Positions 26,268 through 35,101 of a stretch of 64,000 nucleotides of DNA are shown here, in pieces. A program made the translations under genes and the position numbers. Each line of letters opens with the position of its first letter. Position 1 is the stretch's first letter. The stretch is from Mesorhizobium australicum WSM2073 (GTDB taxonomy: Bacteria > Pseudomonadota > Alphaproteobacteria > Rhizobiales > Rhizobiaceae): contig NC_019973.1 of the NCBI RefSeq assembly GCF_000230995.2, forward strand, positions 1,550,001 to 1,614,000, read 5' to 3'. The notes beneath the pieces are model-generated. The model was not told where the DNA came from and made no database searches. It saw only the letters and a program-made list of their open reading frames with translations.

Positions 26268-27971
26268 ATGCCGACACGTATCAGGGAGAGCCGGGGCCAG
26301 GAAATGGTCCTGACGGCGGTGGTGGCCGTCGTCATCGTCCTGCTTTCGCTGCTGCCCATGCTGCGCCTCGTTAAGGAGATCGTGGCACCCGGCGGTGTCT
26401 TGTCGACGGTGGCCGTGGAGGCCGGGCTGAGAAGCCCGGCAACCTGGATCGCGACATGGCATACACTGGTCGTCGGCATCGGCGGCACTCTTCTGGCGGT
26501 GCTGTCGGGAACGCTGGTGGCCGTGCTTGTCTCGCTGACCGACATACGCGGCCGAAGCGCCCTGGTGCTCTGCTACGTCATGCCGCTGATGATCGCGCCG
26601 CAGGTGACGGCGCTGGCCTGGCTGCAACTGTTCGGCCCTGCCAGCCCATTCCTCAAGCTTTTCGGAGCGGCGCCGCCGCTCGGCACGAAAAACCCGCTCT
26701 ACTCGACCTCGGGCATCATCCTGCTGCTTGGCGTCCAATACGGGCCGCTGGTCTTCCTGCTGGTGCGTGCAGGCCTGCGCAAGCTGCCGCGCGAACTAGT
26801 CGAGGCGGCGCGCGCCGGCGGTGCGAATTGGTTCACCGTACTGATCACCATCGTGCTGCCCTTGATGACGCCGTCGATCATGGCGGCGGCCGCGCTTGCC
26901 TTCGTCTCCTGCGTCGGCAATTTCGGCATTCCGGCCTTTCTCGGCATCCCCGCCAACTACCTGGTGCTGCCGACGCTCATCTATCAGAAGCTGGCCGGCG
27001 GGGGGCCGGCGGTACTCGGCGAGACCGCGTTCCTGTCGGTGCTGATCGGCATCATCGCCATGGCCGGCATTCTTGCCCAGGAGGTGATGAGCCGCCGCCG
27101 CGACTACCGCATCTCCTCGACGTCGCTGCCGGCCGAACCTTATGAACTGGGCCGCTGGCGGCCGGTCGTCCAGGCCGGGATGTGGTTGCTCATCGTGCTG
27201 GTGCTGGTCCTGCCGCTGTTCGGGCTGGTGCTGACGTCGCTGGTGCCGGGCTACGGCATCGCGCTCACCGCCAAGACGGCGACGCTCGACAATTACCGTT
27301 TCGTGCTGTTCGAGCATGATGCCGCCAGCCGCGCCTTCTTCAACAGTTTCTGGCTGTCGATCGCTGCCGCTTTCTTCGCGGTCCTCGTCGCCGTGCCGAT
27401 CGGCTATCTCATCGCTTGGGGCAAGCAGCGCTGGGTGCGGCTGCTCAATCTTTCAGTCGAACTGCCGTATGCCTTGCCCGGCGTGGTGCTGGCGATCGCC
27501 TCGCTGCTCTTGTTCCTGCGCCCCATCCCGCTGACAGGCGTCCAGCTCTACAACACCGTCTGGATCATCCTCTATGCCTATCTCGCCCGCTTCCTGGTAC
27601 TGGCCTTGCGGCCGACCATCAGCGGCTATCACCAGATCGACCGGGCACTCGAAGAAGCTGCACAGGTGGCGGGCGCCGGCCTGTTCACGCGCATGCGCAC
27701 CATCGTCTTTCCGCTGGTCGCGCCGGCGGCGATCGCCGGCGGCCTGCTGATCTTCATGACGGCCCTCAGCGAACTCACCGTCTCGGCGCTGCTGTGGTCG
27801 TCGGGTTCCGAGACCATCGGCGTTGTCATGTTTTCCTTCGAGCAGGGCGGCGATTCCAACTACGCGGCGGCGATGTCGGTCATCACGGTCGCGGTCACCT
27901 TCGTGCTGATGCTGGTGACCAACCTGCTTGCCCCTCATCTTCCGAGCGGAGTTCTGCCATGGCGCGATTGA
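26268..27971 (+). CDS. ABC transporter permease, two-unit fused (FbpB/PhnV type)
   Basis: A 567-residue membrane protein with two permease units in tandem, each with an EAA loop. The first reads ELVEAARAGGANWFTVLITI; the second reads ALEEAAQVAGAGLFTRMRTI. About 12 membrane segments are expected. Fused permeases are standard for ferric-iron and aminoethylphosphonate importers. It overlaps the ATPase gene by 13 bases. Confidence 0.9.
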   Translation: MPTRIRESRGQEMVLTAVVAVVIVLLSLLPMLRLVKEIVAPGGVLSTVAVEAGLRSPATWIATWHTLVVGIGGTLLAVLSGTLVAVLVSLTDIRGRSALVLCYVMPLMIAPQVTALAWLQLFGPASPFLKLFGAAPPLGTKNPLYSTSGIILLLGVQYGPLVFLLVRAGLRKLPRELVEAARAGGANWFTVLITIVLPLMTPSIMAAAALAFVSCVGNFGIPAFLGIPANYLVLPTLIYQKLAGGGPAVLGETAFLSVLIGIIAMAGILAQEVMSRRRDYRISSTSLPAEPYELGRWRPVVQAGMWLLIVLVLVLPLFGLVLTSLVPGYGIALTAKTATLDNYRFVLFEHDAASRAFFNSFWLSIAAAFFAVLVAVPIGYLIAWGKQRWVRLLNLSVELPYALPGVVLAIASLLLFLRPIPLTGVQLYNTVWIILYAYLARFLVLALRPTISGYHQIDRALEEAAQVAGAGLFTRMRTIVFPLVAPAAIAGGLLIFMTALSELTVSALLWSSGSETIGVVMFSFEQGGDSNYAAAMSVITVAVTFVLMLVTNLLAPHLPSGVLPWRD

Positions 27972-29038
27972 CCCTGGACCATGTGACCAAGAGCTTCGCC
28001 GATTTCGACGCCGTGAAGGATGTCTCGATCGACGTCGCCGACGGCGAGTTTCTGGCGGTGCTCGGCCCCTCCGGCTGTGGCAAGACGACATTGCTGCGGC
28101 TGGTCGCCGGTTTCGAAAAGGTGACCTCGGGCGAAATCCGCATCGGCAGCGATGTCGTGTCGAACAGCGGCGGCAGCGTCGCGCCGGAAAAGCGGCGCGT
28201 CGGCATCGTCTTCCAGAATTATGCGCTGTGGCCGCATATGAGCGTCGCCGAGAATATCGGCTATGCGCTGAAGGTGGCCAAGCTCGACAAGGCGGTTGCG
28301 CGCCAAAAAGTGGAAGACGCGCTCGCCCTTGTCAATCTTCAGGGTCTGGGCGAGCGCCGGCCCGCCAATCTTTCCGGCGGCCAGCGCCAGCGGGTGGCCT
28401 TGGCGCGTTGCCTGGTGGCGACACCTTCGCTGGTGCTGTTCGACGAGCCGCTCGCCAATCTCGACGTCCATCTCAGGGCCTCGATGGAGGACGAGTTCGC
28501 CGCCTTCCACAAGCGCACCGGCACGACCATCGTCTACATAACCCATGACCAGGCCGAGGCGATGGCGCTGGCCGACCGCATCGCGGTGATGGACCATGGA
28601 CGCTTGGCGCAGCTCGCCACCCCGCGTGAACTCTATCATAAGCCGGCAAATGAAATGGTCGCCTCCTTCATTTCGCAAGGCATTCTGCTTCCGGCGGACG
28701 TGTTGGCCAGCGAGGACAACGGCCATTGCAAGGTCCGGGTTCTCGGAACCGAGCTGGTGGTCCGTTGCCGGCCTGGCGAGCGGCCGCGCGCCGGCGCCAA
28801 GATCTGCTGCCGCTCCGCCGATATCGAGCTTTCGGCCGATGCCTCGGGCTTCGATGGTCTCGTCAAGCGGGCGATCTACCAGGGCGGCGCGGCGCGGATT
28901 GAATTCGCGCCGACCGCTGGTCCCGACCTCACCTTGCATTTCGAGCAGCCCGACCCGGTTGCGCTGGAGAACGGGGCGCAAGCGCGTCTGCGCATAAAAT
29001 CCGGCTGGCTGATCCCGGCGGCGGGGACGGCCTCGTGA
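27959..29038 (+). CDS. ABC transporter ATP-binding protein (FbpC/PotA type)
   Basis: A 359-residue ATPase. Walker A is GPSGCGKTT, the signature is LSGGQRQRVALARCL, Walker B is LVLFDEPLANLD and the switch is YITHDQAEAM. A C-terminal TOBE-like regulatory region follows (about 270-355). It is translationally coupled to the permease upstream and to the MBL gene downstream, whose ATG overlaps its stop. Confidence 0.93.
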   Translation: MARLTLDHVTKSFADFDAVKDVSIDVADGEFLAVLGPSGCGKTTLLRLVAGFEKVTSGEIRIGSDVVSNSGGSVAPEKRRVGIVFQNYALWPHMSVAENIGYALKVAKLDKAVARQKVEDALALVNLQGLGERRPANLSGGQRQRVALARCLVATPSLVLFDEPLANLDVHLRASMEDEFAAFHKRTGTTIVYITHDQAEAMALADRIAVMDHGRLAQLATPRELYHKPANEMVASFISQGILLPADVLASEDNGHCKVRVLGTELVVRCRPGERPRAGAKICCRSADIELSADASGFDGLVKRAIYQGGAARIEFAPTAGPDLTLHFEQPDPVALENGAQARLRIKSGWLIPAAGTAS

Positions 29039-30204
29039 TGATGCTGGACCTTGCCGGCGGCTTCGGAGAAAAGGGCCGCACCAGCCTCGCCGTCAACAGC
29101 GGCGACGATCGCATCCTGCTCGATGTCGGCATCAAGGTCGGCGCTTCCGGGGCGGAATACTATCCAGCGCTCAACGGGTCGAGCGACGACATCGATGCTG
29201 TTTTTGTTTCACATGCCCATGAGGATCATGTCGGCGCGCTGAGCTGGCTGTTGTCGCGGGGCTATAGCGGCCCGATCTTCATGACGGCGGAGACCCGTGC
29301 CGAGGCGCCGGCCACGCTTGCCGCCTATGCCGAGCCGGAGGATTTCAGGCGATTTCCCTTGCCTGAAAACCGCATCGAACTCTTCGAACCAGGCGACACA
29401 CTCACTAGCGGCAATTTCGTAGTCAGCACGGGACGTTCAGGTCATGTCGTCGGCGGGGTCTGGTTCGCCGTCGACGACGGGACAAGCCGCATCGCCTATT
29501 CGGCCGATGTGGTGCCTGACAGCAATGTGTTCGTCATGGACACGATCCCGCATTGCGATCTCCTGGTCCTCGATGCCTCCTACGGCGCGGATCCCATGCC
29601 GGGGGCTGCCCGGGCGCAGGAAATTTCCGAATGGGTGGCGCGGCATCCGCAGGGATGCCTCTTGCCGACGCCGCTGTCTGGCCGATCGCTGGAACTGATC
29701 GCGGCCTTGCCGGGGTCGTTCGCCGTCCATGCCGGCATGCGTTCGTCGCTGGAAGCGCAGATCGGCGCGACCGCGTCCCTGTTGCCGGGCATTTCCGAGT
29801 TTTTGCTTGCCCGTCTGCGAAGCGCGGCCGACTGGAGCGATGCCGACCCGCTGCCTTCGCTGCCCCTGCTGGCCAATGACGGCATGGGCGAGGCTGGCCC
29901 GTCGTCGCGCCTTTTGCCTCGCGCCGGCGATGCCGGGTTTCCGGTGCTGCTCACCGGGCATCTGCCTTTGGGCTCTCCGGGCGATCTCATGCACAAGGCC
30001 GGCCGGGCGGACTGGATACGCATGCCCACCCACCCGACACTGTCGGGCAATGTCGGCATCTGGGAGAAGGCGGGACGCCCCCCGGCGCTGGGCCATTCCT
30101 GCGCCCCCGATCTTCTTGGCGACTTGAAGAGCCATATTCCGTCGTTGCTCACGCAATGCCGTACCGGCCAACGCATCACGGTGGGGCAAGGAAGCGCATC
30201 ATGA
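29038..30204 (+). CDS. MBL-fold metallo-hydrolase in transporter operon
   Basis: About 388 residues. The metallo-beta-lactamase signature VFVSHAHEDHVGAL (HxHxDH) lies near residue 60, with GHVVGGVWF and a later metal aspartate region (IAYSADVVPDS). The size and C-terminal part recall RNase J/CPSF-like or exonuclease-type MBL proteins, but the RNA-processing beta-CASP pattern is not certain. No signal peptide. Encoded between the ATPase and SurE with start/stop overlaps on both sides, so it probably hydrolyses the imported compound. Confidence 0.75.
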   Translation: MMLDLAGGFGEKGRTSLAVNSGDDRILLDVGIKVGASGAEYYPALNGSSDDIDAVFVSHAHEDHVGALSWLLSRGYSGPIFMTAETRAEAPATLAAYAEPEDFRRFPLPENRIELFEPGDTLTSGNFVVSTGRSGHVVGGVWFAVDDGTSRIAYSADVVPDSNVFVMDTIPHCDLLVLDASYGADPMPGAARAQEISEWVARHPQGCLLPTPLSGRSLELIAALPGSFAVHAGMRSSLEAQIGATASLLPGISEFLLARLRSAADWSDADPLPSLPLLANDGMGEAGPSSRLLPRAGDAGFPVLLTGHLPLGSPGDLMHKAGRADWIRMPTHPTLSGNVGIWEKAGRPPALGHSCAPDLLGDLKSHIPSLLTQCRTGQRITVGQGSAS

Positions 30205-30956
30205 GAATCCTGATCTGCAACGATGACGGCATCGAAGCGCCGGGTCTTGCCCGTCTCGTCAATGCCGCCCTCGGGTTGAACGACGATGTCTGGGTGGTCG
30301 CGCCGGACGGCAAGCGCACCGCCGCCGGCTCGTCGCTGACCATCGCCGGGCCGCTGACGATGCGGCGCGTCAAGCCGAACTGGTATGCATGCTCGGGCAC
30401 GCCCGCCGATTGCGTGGTGAGCGCCATGACTTGGCTATTCGCCGATGAACCGAAGCCTGACCTCGTATTGTCGGGCATCAATGACGGCCGCAACGTCGCC
30501 GAGGATATCGCCTATTCCGGCACGCTGGGTATTGCCCGCGAAGCGAGTTTCTGGGGCGTACCGGCGATCGGCTTTTCGCGCGTGAAAAATCCTGACTTCG
30601 GCGCTACCGACGACGAATGGCTTGGCAAGCTGATCGCCTCGCTCTGGCAATCGCGCGCCGAGTGGGCGACAGAGGGCCATTGGCTGAGCGTCAACCTGCC
30701 GACCGCGCTGCCGGCCGAAATTCGCCAGCCGCGCATCGGCCGCGACAAGATTGGCCGCACGGCCGAGGTGGTGGAAAGCGCCGGGGATCGTACGATCATC
30801 ACGGTGCCGCGTGGCCGAGCCCATGCAAGCGAACCGGGGGATGAAAACGCTGCTATCGATGCGGGTTTCGTCAGCATCAACCGGCTGAACTGGTTTGGGG
30901 AAACGCGGCTGGACGACGGATTTCTGGACGGAATCCCACGCTGGCGGCAAAGCTAG
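30201..30956 (+). CDS. surE: SurE-family 5'(3')-nucleotidase / acid phosphatase
   Basis: A 251-residue SurE protein that removes phosphate from nucleoside monophosphates and related esters with a divalent metal. The metal motif ILICNDDGIEAPG is at the N-terminus, PDGKRTAAGSSLT follows, and LVLSGINDGRNVAEDIAYSGTLG forms the second metal site. Its ATG overlaps the stop of the MBL gene. Housekeeping surE usually sits beside serS or pcm. Its place here, at the end of an ABC importer operon, suggests a specialised paralogue acting on the imported phosphate ester. Confidence 0.85.
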   Translation: MRILICNDDGIEAPGLARLVNAALGLNDDVWVVAPDGKRTAAGSSLTIAGPLTMRRVKPNWYACSGTPADCVVSAMTWLFADEPKPDLVLSGINDGRNVAEDIAYSGTLGIAREASFWGVPAIGFSRVKNPDFGATDDEWLGKLIASLWQSRAEWATEGHWLSVNLPTALPAEIRQPRIGRDKIGRTAEVVESAGDRTIITVPRGRAHASEPGDENAAIDAGFVSINRLNWFGETRLDDGFLDGIPRWRQS

Positions 30957-31065
30957 CCGATCTCCTGCGCGGCATCCTCCAGATCACCAAGCTGTCAGCG
31001 GCTAAATGGCGTCAATCCGGTGCTTATGCTTGAAGCCGCCGCTATTTCATTCCACATCGGAAGAG

Positions 31066-32199
31066 ATGAAGGATGAGACACGCGAATGGCGCCGGAATCT
31101 GCTGTGGGCCTTGGCCGCATCGCTGGTCCTGCATGCGCTTGTCGCATCGTTCTTCATCTACGGCCTGTCAAAAGCCTCACAAGAGCCCCAGCAGGAGCAA
31201 CCGATAAGCGTCGCGCTCTTGCCTCCGCCCGACAAGCCAAAACCGCAGCCGCTCAAAGCCGAGAAACCGCCGGAACCGAAGGCTGAGAAGCCCCCAGAGC
31301 AGAAGGTTGAAAAGCCACCCGAACAGCCGCGCAAACAACCTGATGACACCGCTTTGAAGCGCGTTTTTCAGTATGGCGACAAAGATACCGGACCGAAGAA
31401 ATCCCTGGATGGGGGGGCGGCCAAGGACAATGCGCCGTCGCCTGCAAAGGATGAGGCCTCGAAGCCTCCGGTCGTGCCCAAGTCCGCCGAGAACAAGCCT
31501 GCAGCGACGGCAAACGCGGAGCAGCGGCCGGATGCGAGCAAAGCCGATGAGAATCCGCCAACCGAGCCGACCGTCGCCAAGCCCACGCCGAGCGAGGAAA
31601 AGCAGGTCACGGAAGACGCTGATAAACAGCAGGCTGCGCCAAAAGCTTCCGATCAGCAAGCAGCCGTAGAGCCAAAGCCGTCGCCAGCCGAGAGCGACGC
31701 CAAGACCGGGGCCGCGACCGAAAAGCCCAAGGCCAAAGTCGTCAAGACGATGAAGTTCAAGTCTGAAAAAGCCCTGAAGTCCCGGGCCGGAAAAGCCACC
31801 GCCTCAAATTCCACGAACGACGCAGGTGCTGGATCACCAATGTATTCCGGTCTTCCGGGGGTTCGGAAACTCTACTCGCAGGGCGCTACCGGCGACGCGT
31901 TGGCCACGAGTTCCATGAGCGGCGTACCTCGCAGTCAGCGCGTTGCGACCCTTTGCGCCAACGTGCTGGACCAGGAGCTGCAGGGTGCCGACTATTCTCC
32001 CAAATGGCTGCCGACAATTCCGCTGAAAGCCGGCAATGTTCTCGACCGCCCCGAAGCGGCCTTCAGCACGACAACCACATGGTACCAACTGAGCTTCCGA
32101 TGCGAGGTGGATGCCGATGCGACCAGGGTCCTGTCGTTCGGCTTCCGTGTCGGCTCCGAGATTCCACGCAGCGAATGGCCGCCAAACCATCCTCTTTAG
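31066..32199 (+). CDS. DUF930 protein with TonB-like N-terminal anchor and Pro-rich arm
   Basis: About 377 residues. Residues 10-35 form one membrane segment (LLWALAASLVLHALVASFF). A TonB-like Pro/Lys/Glu-rich arm follows (about 45-240) with repeated EKPPEPKAEKPPEQ units. The C-terminal DUF930 domain (about 270-377) contains two cysteines, in ATLCANVLDQEL and SFRCEVDADATRVLSFGF. It probably spans the periplasm from an inner-membrane anchor. No ExbB/ExbD genes are near. An in-frame ATG at 31006 would add 20 atypical residues. Confidence 0.8.
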   Translation: MKDETREWRRNLLWALAASLVLHALVASFFIYGLSKASQEPQQEQPISVALLPPPDKPKPQPLKAEKPPEPKAEKPPEQKVEKPPEQPRKQPDDTALKRVFQYGDKDTGPKKSLDGGAAKDNAPSPAKDEASKPPVVPKSAENKPAATANAEQRPDASKADENPPTEPTVAKPTPSEEKQVTEDADKQQAAPKASDQQAAVEPKPSPAESDAKTGAATEKPKAKVVKTMKFKSEKALKSRAGKATASNSTNDAGAGSPMYSGLPGVRKLYSQGATGDALATSSMSGVPRSQRVATLCANVLDQELQGADYSPKWLPTIPLKAGNVLDRPEAAFSTTTTWYQLSFRCEVDADATRVLSFGFRVGSEIPRSEWPPNHPL

Positions 32200-32209
32200 C
32201 CTCTGCCAC

Positions 32210-32884
32210 TTAGGCTGGCACACCAAGTCCAGCCAATTGCCGGCTAACTTCTTGCCAGTCGGCGCAGACGAAATCGGCACCTGCCGCCGTCAGCCGTGCG
32301 GCATGCTCGGCATAAGTATGGCCGCCGCCGGTATAGCCGATCGCCGTCATGCCGGCGGCGACCGCGCCCTGGATGCCGAAAGGCGAATCCTCGATGACGA
32401 TGCAGTCGGCTGGGTTGGTCCCCATCCTGGCAGCCGCGAAAAGGAAGATGTCCGGTGCCGGCTTGCCGTTCTTGACCATCGAGGAACTGTAGATCGCATC
32501 GCCGAAGAAGCGCGCCAATCCGGTCACCGCCAGGCTGTGGTTTATGCGCTCGACGGAGGATGAGGAGGCAACGCAGCGGTCGCCGGCAAGCGTTTCCAGA
32601 AACGAGCCTATTCCAGGCGTTGGCTTCAACTCTTCGGTGAAAAGCACCTTGGTCTCGGCCCAGATATCGCCGTCGGCCGACGCGGGAAACTGATGGCCGG
32701 TCAACTCCTTGATCCTGACGATGATGTCGGCCTGTTTCATGCCGACGCACTGGGCGATGATGCCGCCGTGAACGCCAGGCATGCCATGCTTATCGTAGAC
32801 ACGTTCATAGGCCTTGGCGGCCAGCGGCTCGCTGTCGACGAGAACGCCGTCGCAATCGAAAATGATCAGTCTTGACGGCGCCAC
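32210..32884 (-). CDS. HAD-family phosphatase, beta-phosphoglucomutase-like
   Basis: A 224-residue HAD subfamily IA hydrolase. The nucleophile motif is IIFDCDGVLVDSEP at the N-terminus, the serine/threonine motif is CVASSSS near residue 107, and the acidic motif CIVIEDSPFGIQGAVAAGM lies near 165. The start is a GTG preceded by GGGAGAA, since no ATG is available in the right place. It likely dephosphorylates a small sugar phosphate. It converges on the DUF930 gene with an 11-base gap. Confidence 0.85.
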   Translation of the reverse strand: MAPSRLIIFDCDGVLVDSEPLAAKAYERVYDKHGMPGVHGGIIAQCVGMKQADIIVRIKELTGHQFPASADGDIWAETKVLFTEELKPTPGIGSFLETLAGDRCVASSSSVERINHSLAVTGLARFFGDAIYSSSMVKNGKPAPDIFLFAAARMGTNPADCIVIEDSPFGIQGAVAAGMTAIGYTGGGHTYAEHAARLTAAGADFVCADWQEVSRQLAGLGVPA

Positions 32885-32992
32885 GCGTTTCTCCCGGCCT
32901 CTGTCAGAATTCGCACATCGCTATCGACAAAAAGTCAAATGTTCAATAGCGGGCACGCTCGGCCTCGTGGATAGGAGGTGATAAAGGCCGAT

Positions 32993-33634
32993 TCAAAGCT
33001 GGCGCAAGACGTCGCTGGCGCGGGAGGACCCCAGCGCCCGCTGCATGGCCTGCCGCGACTGTGCGCGATCGGGCGTGATCCAGTTCGGTTCCGCCCCCAG
33101 GAAGCGGTCGAGGAAAGCCACGGCATAGGCCGGTATTTCGGTGACGTTCTCGCGATAGGACCACCAGGTGCGCAGGTCGTCGGCGCATTTGTCGATACTG
33201 GGCGCCGAGCCAAACTCCTGCTCGTAGATCGCCGAAATCACCGAGACACAGTAGTTGGTGTAGAGAAAGCCTTCCGGCCAGAAACGGATGATGTCCAGCG
33301 TGCCGGCATTCCGATCCGTTTCGATGAGCTGGGTGAGGCCGGAGATTTCTCTTGCCGGCGCCTGTTTTATCAGTTCGCGCAGGACGAGGCCGGCGGCAAA
33401 GACGATGAAATCGGCGCGGTCGATCGCGGCAAAGCGCTTCTGCGCTTCCATGACCTCGACCCAGTCGAGAAAAGCCCGGGTCAGCTTCGCCTCGTCGATT
33501 TCGAAGCGTACGCCGAATGTGTCCGAGACCACCTTGGCGCTGCCGCGGAAGGTGGCGCGGAACCAGCGCAACTGCCGCAGCCGGTGGCGCAGGTCGGGCA
33601 TGAGGGCCAGTTCATCCCTGAAGGGCAGTTCCAT
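32993..33634 (-). CDS. Conserved hypothetical protein, about 213 residues
   Basis: No family recognised. From the ATG at 33634 the product is soluble and mainly helical, rich in Arg and Trp, with no signal peptide. Longer in-frame starts reach 33754 but run through the operator-like palindrome upstream of gutM and give atypical sequence. The gene is divergent from the glucitol PTS operon. Its function is unknown. Confidence 0.6.
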   Translation of the reverse strand: MELPFRDELALMPDLRHRLRQLRWFRATFRGSAKVVSDTFGVRFEIDEAKLTRAFLDWVEVMEAQKRFAAIDRADFIVFAAGLVLRELIKQAPAREISGLTQLIETDRNAGTLDIIRFWPEGFLYTNYCVSVISAIYEQEFGSAPSIDKCADDLRTWWSYRENVTEIPAYAVAFLDRFLGAEPNWITPDRAQSRQAMQRALGSSRASDVLRQL

Positions 33635-33719
33635 TTCCTGTATCCCGTTTCCCCACAGGTTAGCACAGTCGTGCCCCCGCCGTAATCGCGCGGCGGCCCT
33701 GTGGATGACCGTGGTTGAG

Positions 33720-33740
33720 GTCAATATCATACATATTGAC
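33720..33740. promoter_or_regulatory. Perfect inverted repeat upstream of glucitol PTS operon
   Basis: gtcaatat-catac-atattgac is a perfect 8-bp inverted repeat with a 5-base spacer, 87 bases before the gutM start. Its symmetry and position suggest an operator for a regulator of the PTS operon, perhaps the SorC-type protein at 39524-40564. No direct evidence links them. Confidence 0.55.
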
Positions 33741-33826
33741 ATTCGCGGAAACAAATGTTCTCACTTCGCTGTTGTCGTGCGCCGGTCCAAGGTGCGCCTC
33801 GACTGAGGCTTCGGGAGGAGAACCGA

Positions 33827-34264
33827 ATGGCGATTTGGCAGTGGGGACTGCTTCTGCTGGTTATTGTGTGGGCGTTGCAGTCGCTCGGCGTCTGGCTGCA
33901 GATGCGGCACTATTCGGATGTCTTCCGGGGCGTCACCGACCAGTACAAGGACGGCTTCGTCGGAGCCGGCAATTTTCGCGGCCGATTTGCCAAGGGAACG
34001 ATCGCGCTGGTCGTGGTTACGCCCGACTTGATCGTGCGCCGCATGATGGTGATGAGCGGCCGTTCCGTGTTCACCAAATTCAAGCGACATGAAGAATTCG
34101 AGGGCGTTCCCCTCGATCGACTCCGGTCCAACCCTGCGATCATGGGGGAGGGGGAACCCGGTGTGGCCGAGGCCGTGAAGCGGGCGATCGAACAGATCGA
34201 CAAAGCACGGTCGGAGCCGGGGAAGAAGCCGGGTTTGGCCGGCTTGAATGTAGCAAGGGCATAG
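33827..34264 (+). CDS. gutM: Glucitol operon activator-like protein GutM
   Basis: A 145-residue protein with one N-terminal membrane segment (WGLLLLVIVWALQSLGVWL) and the GutM pattern YSDVFRGVTDQYKDGFVGAG and GTIALVVVTPD. In enterobacteria GutM helps activate the sorbitol PTS operon. A gggaggag ribosome site is present. It is the first gene of the PTS operon, which supports the assignment. Confidence 0.85.
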   Translation: MAIWQWGLLLLVIVWALQSLGVWLQMRHYSDVFRGVTDQYKDGFVGAGNFRGRFAKGTIALVVVTPDLIVRRMMVMSGRSVFTKFKRHEEFEGVPLDRLRSNPAIMGEGEPGVAEAVKRAIEQIDKARSEPGKKPGLAGLNVARA

Positions 34265-34317
34265 AGGAGGCCGTGCGCCGACTGGGATCAACCGGCGGGC
34301 CGGCATAAGGAGGAGAA

Positions 34318-35085
34318 ATGTCTGTATTTTCGTTGTTGGCGCAGCATGCCGACATGGCCGTGCACAATTTGCATGTCGCGGGTGCCATGGTCTCGGATGC
34401 TGCATTGCATGGCAGGCTCGCCGTCGAGCATGCTTCCGATCATCTCGTGGTCCTGGCGCAGGCGCAGACCGACAGCGGGCCGGTCACCGCCGATCAGCTG
34501 AAGGAACAGCTGAAAAACGTGCAGCAGGAAGAGCAGCTTGGCTGGCTGACTGCCATCGGCAAGTACTTCATCGGCATTTTCCAGAAGGGCGGCGAGGTTT
34601 TCGCCGGCTTTGTCACCGGCATCATCCCGACGCTTGTGGTGCTGATGACCGCCTTTTACGCCGTCACCGAACTGGTCGGCGAAGAGCGGGTCCACGGTCT
34701 GGCACGTGGTGCTGGCCGCATCGCGCTGACCCGCTATACCGTGCTGCCGCTGCTGGCGGTGTTCTTCCTCACCAACCCGATGGCTTACACCTTCGGCTCG
34801 TTCCTGGAAGAAAAGCACAAGCCGGCCTTCTATGACGCGGCCGTGTCCTACGTGCATCCGCCGCTCGGCCTCTTTCCGCACATCAACCCTGGCGAATATT
34901 TCGTCTGGGGAGGCATGCTCGTGGCCTTGCTCGATCTCGAGAAGCGCGGCGTCATCGCCGCCGGCTACCATGTCAAGGTTGCCATCTGGTACGCCATCGT
35001 CGGCCTCGTCGTCATCCTGCTCAAGGGCATGCTGACCGAGCGCATCACCGCCATCATGGCACGCCGCCAGGGCGTCGAGCTGTAA
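34318..35085 (+). CDS. srlA: PTS glucitol/sorbitol-type transporter subunit IIC
   Basis: A 255-residue membrane component (IIC2). From about residue 75 it follows GutA/SrlA: FVTGIIPTLVVLMTAFYAV, TNPMAYTFGSFLEEKHKPAF and SYVHPPLGLFPHINPGEYF. The N-terminus is about 70 residues longer than the enterobacterial protein and of unknown role. It acts with the IIBC subunit that follows 17 bases later to carry and phosphorylate a polyol. Confidence 0.9.
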   Translation: MSVFSLLAQHADMAVHNLHVAGAMVSDAALHGRLAVEHASDHLVVLAQAQTDSGPVTADQLKEQLKNVQQEEQLGWLTAIGKYFIGIFQKGGEVFAGFVTGIIPTLVVLMTAFYAVTELVGEERVHGLARGAGRIALTRYTVLPLLAVFFLTNPMAYTFGSFLEEKHKPAFYDAAVSYVHPPLGLFPHINPGEYFVWGGMLVALLDLEKRGVIAAGYHVKVAIWYAIVGLVVILLKGMLTERITAIMARRQGVEL

Positions 35086-35101
35086 GGGCGGGGAGGACAT
35101 C

